This document shows positions 1 to 7,382 of a stretch of 22,255 bases of DNA, one piece after another. The DNA is from an uncultured Flavobacteriales bacterium (GTDB lineage Bacteria > Bacteroidota > Bacteroidia > Flavobacteriales > Vicingaceae). The notes under the pieces are model-generated. The model saw only the letters and a list, made by a program, of their open reading frames with translations. It did no database searches and was not told where the DNA came from. Every line of letters starts with the position of its first letter. The stretch's first letter is position 1. The translations under genes and the position numbers were made by a program. Location: assembly GCA_946886085.1 (NCBI GenBank), contig CAMPHX010000001.1, forward strand, positions 1-22,255. Direction: 5' to 3'.

Positions 1-352
1 ATCTCCTCCTGTTTACCTTAATCTTTATTTACTTATTTCTGCTAATTATGATTCAGGAAATTATATAGAAGCACTAAAAATGCTTTCCAGAGTAATTAGC
101 ATATTTCAGGCAAACACCTATTTTACCCAACAAAAAAATCCAGAAATGCAAAGTCCTCTTGAAAAATTAACATTTGAAATCTTCAACTTACCCATTAATG
201 AGCTAAGTCATATCTGGAGTGGAATAGGAGCCAAATATGTGCCTTCCATAGTTTATAAAGTAAGGATGATTAGTATAAGAGAAGACTTAATTACGAAAGA
301 AGTTCCTGGATTATCAGGCGTTCAAAATAACCCTCAAGCAAAGACCAGTTAA
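1..352 (+). CDS. DUF4255 cap / tube-terminator protein (Afp16/Pvc16-like), 5' partial
   Basis: C-terminal 116 residues of a DUF4255 protein; the reading frame is open from base 2, so the start lies left of the window. In-frame residues before the first visible ATG (80) read PPVYLNLYLLISANY, followed by a YIEALKML segment, then LTFEIFNLPINELSHIW and KYVPSIVYKVRM, all typical of the family. DUF4255 proteins (Afp16, Pvc16) close the distal end of the inner tube and sheath in AFP/PVC-type particles and are needed to finish particles of correct length. The stop is followed one base later by the next gene, so the two are probably translated together. The N-terminal part, with the usual opening residues, cannot be seen. 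Family call is firm; the capping role is inferred from characterised relatives. Confidence 0.88.
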   Translation, partial: SPPVYLNLYLLISANYDSGNYIEALKMLSRVISIFQANTYFTQQKNPEMQSPLEKLTFEIFNLPINELSHIWSGIGAKYVPSIVYKVRMISIREDLITKEVPGLSGVQNNPQAKTS

Positions 353-353
353 T

Positions 354-1388
354 ATGAATTTAAACTATCATAAATGGATGCAACTGAAAGTAATGAACAA
401 TTACTTTACAGACGGGGTTTGTGCTGATTTTGGGATGATACCCTTTAAAAGTACTTCACGTGATATGAAAAATTATCAAATTTTAATGAAAAAAGAAGCA
501 AGTACTTTTTCGTTTTATGCAGGAATAAATATTCAGGAATCATTTGCCATCAATACCAACTTTAATGGATTAACAGATTTTTACTTCCAGTTGGTAAACA
601 AAGATGAACTATTTTTTAATTATACAGCCATTCCATCAGTCAATGAACAACAACTTTATTATTTTGAAAATGCTGTTAATACCTCTAACCCTCAGTTTTT
701 TCAGAAATCAGCATTCGTAACTCAACAAGACCTTCTTGGATATAAACCCAAAACATTTAATATACAATTACCTGATAAAGAGGTGCTTGTTGAAATAAAA
801 ACAAACAACAACGAAGTACTTACAACAACCATTGATGGCACTAAAGTTAAAAATTACTTAATCAGCTTAAAACAATATGATGATGGCATTTATCAATTAT
901 GGATAGATGATCAATTACAACAAACATTTTTTATGTCTGACGAAGCAGTAGCTCAAAACTGTATAGGCATTATTCGGCTTAATATGCAGGAAATTATTGC
1001 TCAATATTCTAGCAATACAGTTTATACCATCAATTTTAATGCACGTTCCGTTTTTTGGGAATATCAAGTAGTGGTTCAAAAAAACAGAAAAATTAAAGTA
1101 ATTAAAATGAATATATCAGGGCTCACTGATGAAAAATATCAGGGACCTGTTGAACAAGAGATAATAGGAGGACAAACAGCACAAGTATTTACTACGGCTA
1201 ATCCTTTACCATTACAAAATAAATTAGAAGAAAGTCCCCAGTTACAAGTAACCTATTCCAACGATTTCTCTAACAGAAAAAATCAGATGGAGATTAAGTT
1301 GCCTAACCCCAATGCAGAACAAATAAAAAAGTATAATCAAGGAGAGAATGAAGGTTCATTCTTCTCATCAACAATAGTGTATGTTTAA
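354..1388 (+). CDS. Unrecognised eCIS-operon protein, possible cap adaptor
   Basis: 344-aa protein that I cannot place in a named domain family. It starts one base after the DUF4255 stop and ends 20 bases before the sheath gene. No signal peptide and no membrane segment are visible. The N-terminus (YHKWMQLKV, then NYFTDG) is followed by a segment ending TSRDMKNYQILMKK. The rest is rich in Asn, Gln and aromatic residues and alternates like beta-strands, consistent with a structural protein. Proteins in this position recur in Bacteroidota eCIS loci; by position next to the cap and sheath it may correspond to a cap-associated adaptor such as that reported for AlgoCIS, but this is inference from order only. 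The first ATG (354) is chosen because it abuts the upstream stop; ATGs at 378 and 393 are possible. Confidence 0.75.
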   Translation: MNLNYHKWMQLKVMNNYFTDGVCADFGMIPFKSTSRDMKNYQILMKKEASTFSFYAGINIQESFAINTNFNGLTDFYFQLVNKDELFFNYTAIPSVNEQQLYYFENAVNTSNPQFFQKSAFVTQQDLLGYKPKTFNIQLPDKEVLVEIKTNNNEVLTTTIDGTKVKNYLISLKQYDDGIYQLWIDDQLQQTFFMSDEAVAQNCIGIIRLNMQEIIAQYSSNTVYTINFNARSVFWEYQVVVQKNRKIKVIKMNISGLTDEKYQGPVEQEIIGGQTAQVFTTANPLPLQNKLEESPQLQVTYSNDFSNRKNQMEIKLPNPNAEQIKKYNQGENEGSFFSSTIVYV

Positions 1389-1408
1389 CCCTTTAATAAA
1401 TTAAATCT

Positions 1409-3331
1409 ATGAGTACAACTATGAAAACCCCCGGGGTTTATATCCAGGAACTGGATGCCTTTGGGAATGCTGTCGTACCTGTTCCAACTGCCGTACCGGC
1501 ATTTATTGGATACACAGCACAAACATCTTTCAACGGAAAAAGTCTGTTGAATAAAGCAGTAAAGGTTACTTCGTTAGCCGAGTTTTTAATGATCTTTGGA
1601 CCTACTGCACCGCAGGTTCAATATAAAATCACTTCAGCCATTTTACCCGAGCGGATAGATAATTTGCAGAAAGTAGTAGATGCAACAGCAAAAACATTAG
1701 CTACTGCTAATGAAGCAGTGACAAAAGCTACAGATCCAAAAGCTACACCTCCTAAAACGCCTACACAGGCTCAAACGGATGCAGCAACAGCGGCAAAAAC
1801 AGCTAATGATAATGCCATAGCAGCTTTAACTGCAGCTCAGGCTGATCCAAACATTGCGGCTTTATTGGCAGCTCAGGCTGCATTAACAAAAGCACAAACA
1901 GCAGCAGCAGCAGCAACTCCACCAACTTTAGCAGATGCAGATGGTGAATTGGCAGCAGCTGTAAAAGCGGCTCAAACAACGTTGGATAATATTGCTTTAA
2001 ATGCAGATTTTACAACCGCTGGATTTGCTTATAATATTGATACTACTACCGTTAATTACAGAATGTATAGTAGTATCAAATTCTTTTATGAAAATGGAGG
2101 AGGAGACTGTTACATAATGAGTATTGGTGCTTACGATTATTCAAAAACTGCCATTACAGATACTACAGACTTCATGAATGCTATTACCTTGTTGAAAAAG
2201 GAAACAGAACCTACCATGTTAGTGATTCCTGATTTAGTAGAAATTATGGATCCAACAGCAGATACTAGTTCTGCCACTTATCTACAAGATAAATATGCAA
2301 ATGCTTATTCACTTCAAAATGAAATGATTAATCATTGTGGTGAAATGATGAACAGAGTAGCTATCTTAGATATTCCTGGAGGTTACAGTGAACCACTAGT
2401 GGGAACAACGAGCGTTCAACAATTTAGAAACAGTGTAGAACCATTAGACCCTAAATTTAATAGTTATGCAGCCGTTTATTACCCTTGGTTACACACTACG
2501 GTTTACCAAACATCAGAAATATCTTATCAAAACATCAATAAAGCTTCTTATGATGTGGTAACAAGTATGCTGAATGTAGAGTTTACGGATAAAAATGGAG
2601 TATTAAATCCGGATATGAGTAAAATTATTTCAGCTTTTACATCTGATCCTAAAACAACTCCTCAGCAAACAACCTTAGATAAAGCTGATTTAATACTTCA
2701 AAATTTAAGTAAATCTTATCAATTGTTAACAGGAGCAATTATGTCAAATATGAATTTGATGGCTCCGAGTGCAGGTATGGCGGGAATTTATACTTCAGTA
2801 GATAACAATGAAGGAGTATGGATAGCACCGGCAAATGTAGGAATACAAAGCACTATTATGCCTGCTATTAAAATTGATCATGCAGCACAAGAAGATTTAA
2901 ATGTACCAATTAGTGGTAAATCAGTTTGTGCCATCAGAGCATTTACAGGTAGAGGCAATCTTGTTTGGGGTGCCAGAACATTAGATGGAAACTCAAATGA
3001 TTGGCGTTATGTAAACGTAAGAAGAACATTAATTTACATCGAACAATCAGTACAAGATGCTGCAAAAGCTTATGTATTTGCACCTAACGATGCAGGAACA
3101 TGGGTAAATGTAAAAAGCATGATTGATAGTTTCTTAACCGGACTTTGGAAACAAGGTGGATTAGTAGGGCCTAAGCCCGCTGACGCATTTTCAGTAAGCG
3201 TAGGATTAGGAAGTACAATGACCGGAGAAGATATTCTTATGGGAATTATGAGAGTAGCTGTTAAAGTAGCTGTTTCTCATCCTGCAGAATTCATTGAAAT
3301 TACATTCCAACAAGAAATGCAAAAAGGATAA
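1409..3331 (+). CDS. Contractile sheath protein (Afp2/3-like) with large Ala-rich insertion
   Basis: 640-aa tail-sheath protein, the contracting outer cylinder of the particle. The N-terminus (KTPGVYIQELDAF, then VPTAVPAFIGYT) and the stretch SLAEFLMIFGP are typical of the family, as are FFYENGGGDCYIMSIG (about residues 225-240), RRTLIYIEQSVQDAAKAYVF and the C-terminal VSHPAEFIEITFQQEM. The C-terminal strand region is the part that interlocks with neighbours in known sheaths. Odd feature: residues about 80-205, between the FGP motif and the NYRMYSSIKFFY segment, form an Ala/Thr/Lys-rich, predicted helical stretch that usual eCIS sheaths lack or have much shorter. It accounts for much of the extra length. 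No second sheath gene is present although AFP has two or three, so this protein probably forms the whole sheath. Start at 1409 gives the usual short lead before the TPGVYI motif. Confidence 0.95.
   Translation: MSTTMKTPGVYIQELDAFGNAVVPVPTAVPAFIGYTAQTSFNGKSLLNKAVKVTSLAEFLMIFGPTAPQVQYKITSAILPERIDNLQKVVDATAKTLATANEAVTKATDPKATPPKTPTQAQTDAATAAKTANDNAIAALTAAQADPNIAALLAAQAALTKAQTAAAAATPPTLADADGELAAAVKAAQTTLDNIALNADFTTAGFAYNIDTTTVNYRMYSSIKFFYENGGGDCYIMSIGAYDYSKTAITDTTDFMNAITLLKKETEPTMLVIPDLVEIMDPTADTSSATYLQDKYANAYSLQNEMINHCGEMMNRVAILDIPGGYSEPLVGTTSVQQFRNSVEPLDPKFNSYAAVYYPWLHTTVYQTSEISYQNINKASYDVVTSMLNVEFTDKNGVLNPDMSKIISAFTSDPKTTPQQTTLDKADLILQNLSKSYQLLTGAIMSNMNLMAPSAGMAGIYTSVDNNEGVWIAPANVGIQSTIMPAIKIDHAAQEDLNVPISGKSVCAIRAFTGRGNLVWGARTLDGNSNDWRYVNVRRTLIYIEQSVQDAAKAYVFAPNDAGTWVNVKSMIDSFLTGLWKQGGLVGPKPADAFSVSVGLGSTMTGEDILMGIMRVAVKVAVSHPAEFIEITFQQEMQKG
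1646..2023 (+). other. Ala/Thr-rich helical insertion in the sheath protein
   Basis: Segment encoding about residues 80-205 of the sheath. It reads as four helix-like blocks separated by Pro-rich turns: about 81-109, 119-144, 146-169 and 179-197, with linkers such as PKATPPKTP and TPPTLADAD. Composition (Ala, Thr, Gln, Lys, few aromatics) contrasts with the rest of the sheath. It includes five successive GCA codons (1901-1915). It sits at a loop between conserved sheath motifs and so is likely to project from the sheath core. Its function is unknown. Confidence 0.75.
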
Positions 3332-3379
3332 TCAAATTAATAATTAATTAAATAATATAAATTTTAAAACTATAATATT

Positions 3380-3841
3380 ATGGCAGATGATGGATCAGCT
3401 CAAGGTAGTAATTGGCCACTACCAAAGTTTTACTTTACAGTAAAATTAGGCTCACAAGACAACACAGTTTCATTCCAGGAAATTTCTGGATTAGAAACAG
3501 AAACACAAGCGATTGAATACAGACATGGAGATAGTAAACAATTTTCTACTATTAAAATGCCGGGAATCGCTAAAACAGGAAATGTAACCCTTAAAAAAGG
3601 CGTTTTTGTAAAAGACAATAATTTCTTTAAATGGTATGATGCCATTAAAATGAATACCATTAAAAGGGAAACAGTTACTATTCAGTTATTAGATGAGAAA
3701 GGAAGTCCTACGATGACATGGACTTTAACTAATGCCTGGCCTACTAAAATTTCAAGCCCTGATATGAAATCAGATGCGAATGAAGTAGCAGTGGAAACAT
3801 TAGAATTAGCTCATGAAGGATTAACCATTGCAAATGCTTAA
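3380..3841 (+). CDS. Inner tube protein 1 (Afp1/Pvc1-like, gp19 family)
   Basis: 153-aa T4 gp19/Hcp-like tube protein; hexamers of this family stack into the rigid inner tube. Diagnostic features are an early PKFYFTVKLG strand, FQEISGLETETQAIEYRHG, MPGIAKTGNVTLKKGVF, and the C-terminal WTLTNAWPTKISSPDM with ETLELAHEGL. Length fits the family. It is preceded by a 48-base very AT-rich leader (3332-3379), the longest gap between structural genes here except that before the PAAR gene. That could favour strong translation, as expected for the most abundant tube subunit. The next tube gene follows three bases after its stop. Probably the main tube protein, by its place right after the sheath gene. 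Confidence 0.95.
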   Translation: MADDGSAQGSNWPLPKFYFTVKLGSQDNTVSFQEISGLETETQAIEYRHGDSKQFSTIKMPGIAKTGNVTLKKGVFVKDNNFFKWYDAIKMNTIKRETVTIQLLDEKGSPTMTWTLTNAWPTKISSPDMKSDANEVAVETLELAHEGLTIANA

Positions 3842-3844
3842 TAA

Positions 3845-4309
3845 ATGAGTGAAATATATCCACCAGTAGCATTTTATTTCCAGTTGTCCTTTTCCGGTGT
3901 TACCGGAAAAGCAGATGCTTCTTTTAAAGAAGTATCGGGAATATCATTGGAAAGAGGGATAGAAGAAATTACAGAAGGTGGGAATCCATACATTCATCGG
4001 GTTCCCACTGCTGTAAAATACACCAATCTGGTATTGAAAAGAGGGTTGGTAGCTAAAGACTCTGCAGTTGCTAAATGGTGTTTAGACCCTATAGGAGGGA
4101 TTTCATTAGGACCTGTTTCATTAACAGAAACCATTACCACAAAAAACATTGTGGTTAAATTATTAAATGAGCAAGGAACCCCTTTAAAATCATGGAGTTT
4201 TGTAAATGCCTGGCCTGTAAAATGGTCTATTTCCGATTTTAATTCAATGAACAATGAGATAGCAATAGAAACCCTTGAGTTTGCCTATAGCTATTTTAAA
4301 ATTCTTTAA
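3845..4309 (+). CDS. Inner tube protein 2 (Afp5/Pvc5-like, gp19 family)
   Basis: 154-aa paralogue of the preceding tube protein, with the same fold markers: PVAFYFQLSFSG, SFKEVSGISLERGIEEI, KYTNLVLKRGLV, SWSFVNAWPVKWSISDFNS and ETLEFAYSYFKI. In AFP/PVC, extra gp19-like proteins form the first rings joining the tube to the spike/baseplate, and this copy resembles that class (shorter N-terminus, WCLDPIGG insertion in the loop region). The start at 3845 lies three bases after the previous stop. Its C-terminal coding region ends 13 bases before the small DUF5908-type gene. Assignment to initiating rings instead of bulk tube is inferred from the operon position and sequence class. Confidence 0.93.
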   Translation: MSEIYPPVAFYFQLSFSGVTGKADASFKEVSGISLERGIEEITEGGNPYIHRVPTAVKYTNLVLKRGLVAKDSAVAKWCLDPIGGISLGPVSLTETITTKNIVVKLLNEQGTPLKSWSFVNAWPVKWSISDFNSMNNEIAIETLEFAYSYFKIL

Positions 4310-4322
4310 TCCACCAACTGAT

Positions 4323-4481
4323 ATGGCAATAGAAATTCGAGAACTAGTGATTAAAGTTAAAATTGAAGAATCAGTACAAGGAACCAATGAACGCTTGGAC
4401 ATAGAAAAAATAAAACAATCGATTTTAAAAGAATGTAAAAAAGAAATTAAGAGAGAACTAAACAGAAAAAAAGAAAGGTAA
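4323..4481 (+). CDS. Small DUF5908-type protein
   Basis: 52-aa protein beginning MAIEIRELVIKVKIEES and continuing into a Lys/Glu-rich, probably helical tail (KECKKEIKREL). This matches the short DUF5908 proteins found between tube and LysM genes in Bacteroidota eCIS operons. The frame is open further upstream to an ATG at 4275 that lies inside the preceding tube gene. I prefer 4323 because it restores the family N-terminus and leaves a normal 13-base gap. No function is established; the position suggests a small structural or assembly factor at the tube-baseplate junction. The next gene starts three bases after its stop. Confidence 0.8.
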   Translation: MAIEIRELVIKVKIEESVQGTNERLDIEKIKQSILKECKKEIKRELNRKKER

Positions 4482-4484
4482 TAG

Positions 4485-5156
4485 ATGCATGACAGATTAA
4501 AAATAGCTGCGTTTAAGGATAACAAATATTCTTTGCCTCCTAAATTAGCGACTGTAGTAGTCATTAATCCGGCATCTTATACCCATGAACACAAAGTTAA
4601 TTATAACGAAGATGTGCCCATTGGAGCACCCGGGACCCCTTTAATGTTTAAAGGAATGCCCCCGGAAACCATTTCTTTTGATATTTATTTCGATGCCACA
4701 GGAGCAATAGAAGCGCCTACCTTAATGCCGGTAAACAAAATACCCATAGGCATACAAATAACCCTTTTCAAAAAAGTATGTTTTGAATATAATGGAGACA
4801 TTCACGAACCTAATTATTTGATTATCAATTGGGGGTCATTGGTTTTTAAATGTAAATTATCCTCCTTAAAAGTGGAATACACCTTATTTCAAAAAAACGG
4901 AATCCCATTAAGAGCGAAAGCTTCCTGCTCTTTTATAAAAGCAATAGATGCAGCAACAATTGCAAAAGAAGCCAATAATAAATCCCCGGATTTAACCCAT
5001 TTAATAGAAATAAAACAGGGAGACACCTTGCCTTTAATTTGTAATAGAGTATATGGCGATCCCAGTTATTATATGGAAGTAGCCCGATATAATAACTTGG
5101 TCAATTTTAGAAAATTAGTACCTGGTACAAAATTGTATTTACCACCCATAAAGTAA
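4485..5156 (+). CDS. LysM-domain tube/baseplate adaptor (Afp7/Pvc7-like)
   Basis: 223-aa protein. Residues about 1-150 form the CIS tube/adaptor domain (PASYTHEHKVNYNED, TPLMFKGMPPETISFDIYF, SLKVEYTLFQKNGIPLRAKA). Residues about 174-221 form a LysM domain (IEIKQGDTLPLICNRVYGDP, ending VPGTKLYLPP). In AFP/PVC and in T4 gp53-like proteins this type binds between the tube initiator rings and the spike and baseplate; the LysM here serves protein contacts in the baseplate and is not a secreted peptidoglycan binder, as no signal peptide is present. Gene order after the tube genes and before the spike gene is the usual one. Start ATG is three bases after the DUF5908-type stop. Confidence 0.92.
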   Translation: MHDRLKIAAFKDNKYSLPPKLATVVVINPASYTHEHKVNYNEDVPIGAPGTPLMFKGMPPETISFDIYFDATGAIEAPTLMPVNKIPIGIQITLFKKVCFEYNGDIHEPNYLIINWGSLVFKCKLSSLKVEYTLFQKNGIPLRAKASCSFIKAIDAATIAKEANNKSPDLTHLIEIKQGDTLPLICNRVYGDPSYYMEVARYNNLVNFRKLVPGTKLYLPPIK

Positions 5157-5160
5157 AAAT

Positions 5161-6906
5161 ATGCCAATCTCCCCGTTAATAGAAGAAACCAATGTTTTCT
5201 CTTTCAGTATTCTTTCTGCTGGAAGTGAAATACCTTCTACCTATGAGATAATGTCAATGAATATAACGATGGGGATTAGTAAATTATCCAGTGCAGAAAT
5301 TACAGTAAGAGATGGAAGCAGTGCCAGCCAAACATTTGAGGTAACAGACTCAGACACCTTTAAGCCGGGCACCGAAATAGAAATTAAATTAGGCTATCAA
5401 TCTAAAAATGATAGCATTTTTAAAGGAGTAGTGACCAAAGAAAGTATTACGGTAAGTGAAGGAAGTGTCTCTAGCTTGAAAATTAGTTGTAAAGACAAGG
5501 CAGAAGTGCTAACAATGAACAAAGAAAAAGCAACTTATTTAAAGAAAAAAGACAGTGAAATTATTCAAGAAATTATTGGAAATGTTTCTGGTTTAACAGC
5601 TGATGTTACAGCTACCACTTTGGTGAACGAAGAAATAGTTAAACCTAAAATATCAGATTGGGATTTTATTAATATGCTGGCAGAAAAAAACGGAATGATA
5701 GTGACAACCGATGCCGGTAAAGTAACAGTGGCTGTTCCTGATGTTTCAGCTACCCCCGAACTACAGATTCAGTTTGGATATGATATGATTGAGTTTGATT
5801 CTGAAATAAATGCAACAGAACAATATTCGGGTGTAGAATGCAGTGCATTTGACCCGGCAACTCAAAAAATGATAACGGCAACAGCTAAAGATCCAACAGT
5901 AAATAAAGAAGGTGACCTTACAGGATCTACCTTATCTTCCGTATTATCGGCAAACCCTTTAAAACTCACTAAATCAGCACCCTTACCTCAGGATGAATTA
6001 CAAGCCTGGGCAGATGCTACATTACAACGATTACGTCTATCTCAATTTACAGGAACTGTTACCTTTCATGGTTCACCCAAAGCAAAAGTTAATTCATTGA
6101 TTAAACTGTTGGGATTAAGTGATCGATTTAATGGAGATTCCTATATTTCAGGAATTACCCATAGCATTAGTGGTGGTGGATGGACAACTACCGCAGAAAT
6201 AGGAATGTCTTCCGAATCATTTGCAGAAAAGAACGAATTATTAAATCCCGGATCAGAAGGAGTGAGTCCACCGGTGCATGGCTTACAAACCGGAATTGTA
6301 AAAAAAATAAATGCCGATCCAAACAATGAGTTTAGAGTTCAGGTGCAACTGCCAATTTTAGGAGATGATAGTGACCCTATCTGGGCAAGATTGTCAACCT
6401 TTTATGCGGGCAATACTTTTGGAGCTTATTTTATGCCGGAGGTAGATGATGAAGTCATCTTAGGTTTTATGGATGATAATCCATCCTATCCCATTATTTT
6501 AGGAAGTGTTTTTAGTAGTAAAATTCCGGCCCCGGAAACACCTGATGAGAAAAACACCATTAAAACATTGATAACATCGAGCAAACTCCAATTAAAATTT
6601 GACGATGAAAACAAAGTGTTTACAATTCTTACTCCCGGAGGAAATACCATGGTATTTAGCGATAAGGATAAAGGAATTACAGTAACCGACCAGAATAAAA
6701 ATAAAATAGAAATGAAAGATGCTGGAATTACGCTAACAGATAAAAGCAACAATACAATAGAGATGACCAGCAGCGGAATAACAATCAACAGTAAATCTAA
6801 ACTTACATTAAAAGCAGCCCAAGAAGTAGATGTTCAGGGAGCTTCCATTTCAGTAAGTGCAGATGGATCTACTGCAATAAAAGGATCAACAGTAGCAATA
6901 AATTAA
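5161..6906 (+). CDS. VgrG-like central spike protein (Afp8/Pvc8-like)
   Basis: 581-aa spike protein at the centre of the baseplate. Residues about 1-355 are the gpD/gp27-like region (VTDSDTFKPGTEIEIKLGYQ, then KISDWDFINMLAEKNGMIV, typical of late-control D/VgrG). Residues about 372-452 are the gp5-like OB fold (HGLQTGIVKKI, FGAYFMPEVDDEVILGFM, PSYPIILGSVFS). Residues about 485-581 form the trimeric beta-helix needle, with three phased repeats beginning GITVTDQNKNKIEM (505), GITLTDKSNNTIEM (522) and GITINSKSK (539), and a strand-rich end. No extra C-terminal effector domain is fused. Its blunt tip is expected to be capped by the PAAR-like protein encoded at the far end of the operon. It starts four bases after the LysM gene stop and is followed by the gp25 gene two bases later. 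Confidence 0.95.
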   Translation: MPISPLIEETNVFSFSILSAGSEIPSTYEIMSMNITMGISKLSSAEITVRDGSSASQTFEVTDSDTFKPGTEIEIKLGYQSKNDSIFKGVVTKESITVSEGSVSSLKISCKDKAEVLTMNKEKATYLKKKDSEIIQEIIGNVSGLTADVTATTLVNEEIVKPKISDWDFINMLAEKNGMIVTTDAGKVTVAVPDVSATPELQIQFGYDMIEFDSEINATEQYSGVECSAFDPATQKMITATAKDPTVNKEGDLTGSTLSSVLSANPLKLTKSAPLPQDELQAWADATLQRLRLSQFTGTVTFHGSPKAKVNSLIKLLGLSDRFNGDSYISGITHSISGGGWTTTAEIGMSSESFAEKNELLNPGSEGVSPPVHGLQTGIVKKINADPNNEFRVQVQLPILGDDSDPIWARLSTFYAGNTFGAYFMPEVDDEVILGFMDDNPSYPIILGSVFSSKIPAPETPDEKNTIKTLITSSKLQLKFDDENKVFTILTPGGNTMVFSDKDKGITVTDQNKNKIEMKDAGITLTDKSNNTIEMTSSGITINSKSKLTLKAAQEVDVQGASISVSADGSTAIKGSTVAIN

Positions 6907-6908
6907 TT

Positions 6909-7382
6909 ATGGCAAAAAATAATTCATTTTTAGGAAAAGGATGGAGCTTTCCACCCACATTTCATAACAACGGAATTGTTGGTGTGGAGATGGTAGAAAA
7001 AGAACAGGACATTAAACAATCATTAGAAATATTGTTGAATACTACCAAAGGCGAAAGAATTATGTTACCCGAATACGGTTGTGATTTACAATCGTTTTTA
7101 TTTGAATCGATTAACGATTCCAAAATGCATCTTTTGCAAGAAATGATTCGGTCAGCCATTCTTAATTATGAACCTAGAATAGAATTACATGAAGTCATTA
7201 TTGATCATTCTAGTTATCAGGATGGCATTATTCGGATTAAACTGGATTATACGATAGAAACGACCAATACCCGATTTAACCTGGTATTTCCTTACTATAA
7301 AGTAGAAGGAACAGGAATCCCACAATTATATCATAAACAAGTTACACAAAGTGTGGTAGCATCAGAACAAGAGTTACTATGA
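6909..7382 (+). CDS. gp25/GPW-like baseplate wedge protein (Afp9/Pvc9-like)
   Basis: 157-aa gp25-family protein with the signature GERIMLPEYGCDLQSFLFE (from residue 48), preceded by a short helix (EQDIKQSLEILLNT) and followed by strands (IELHEVIIDHS, IIRIKLDYTIETTNTRFNLV). In known contractile systems gp25 joins the sheath to the baseplate wedge through a sheath-like C-terminal strand. Its stop overlaps the ATG of the next gene by four bases (ATGA at 7379-7382), indicating translational coupling to the Afp11-like partner with which it forms the wedge. Confidence 0.95.
   Translation: MAKNNSFLGKGWSFPPTFHNNGIVGVEMVEKEQDIKQSLEILLNTTKGERIMLPEYGCDLQSFLFESINDSKMHLLQEMIRSAILNYEPRIELHEVIIDHSSYQDGIIRIKLDYTIETTNTRFNLVFPYYKVEGTGIPQLYHKQVTQSVVASEQELL

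Noticed and set aside
1646..2023. Sheath insertion as a separate fused gene or effector
   Set aside because: The sequence is low-complexity helical with no catalytic motif, and conserved sheath sequence continues in frame on both sides.
3332..3379. Internal promoter (TATAAT at 3371-3376) before the tube gene
   Set aside because: The leader is AT-only and such strings arise by chance. Bacteroidota sigma factors prefer TAnnTTTG-type -7 elements, and none was found there.
4275..4322. Longer start for the DUF5908-type gene
   Set aside because: It would overlap the tube 2 coding region and add 16 residues that do not fit the family N-terminus; ATG 4323 fits better.
4244..4564. 106-aa open frame on the - strand
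   Set aside because: It lies across three well-supported + strand genes (tube 2, DUF5908-type, LysM) and has no recognisable family; it is a shadow frame.
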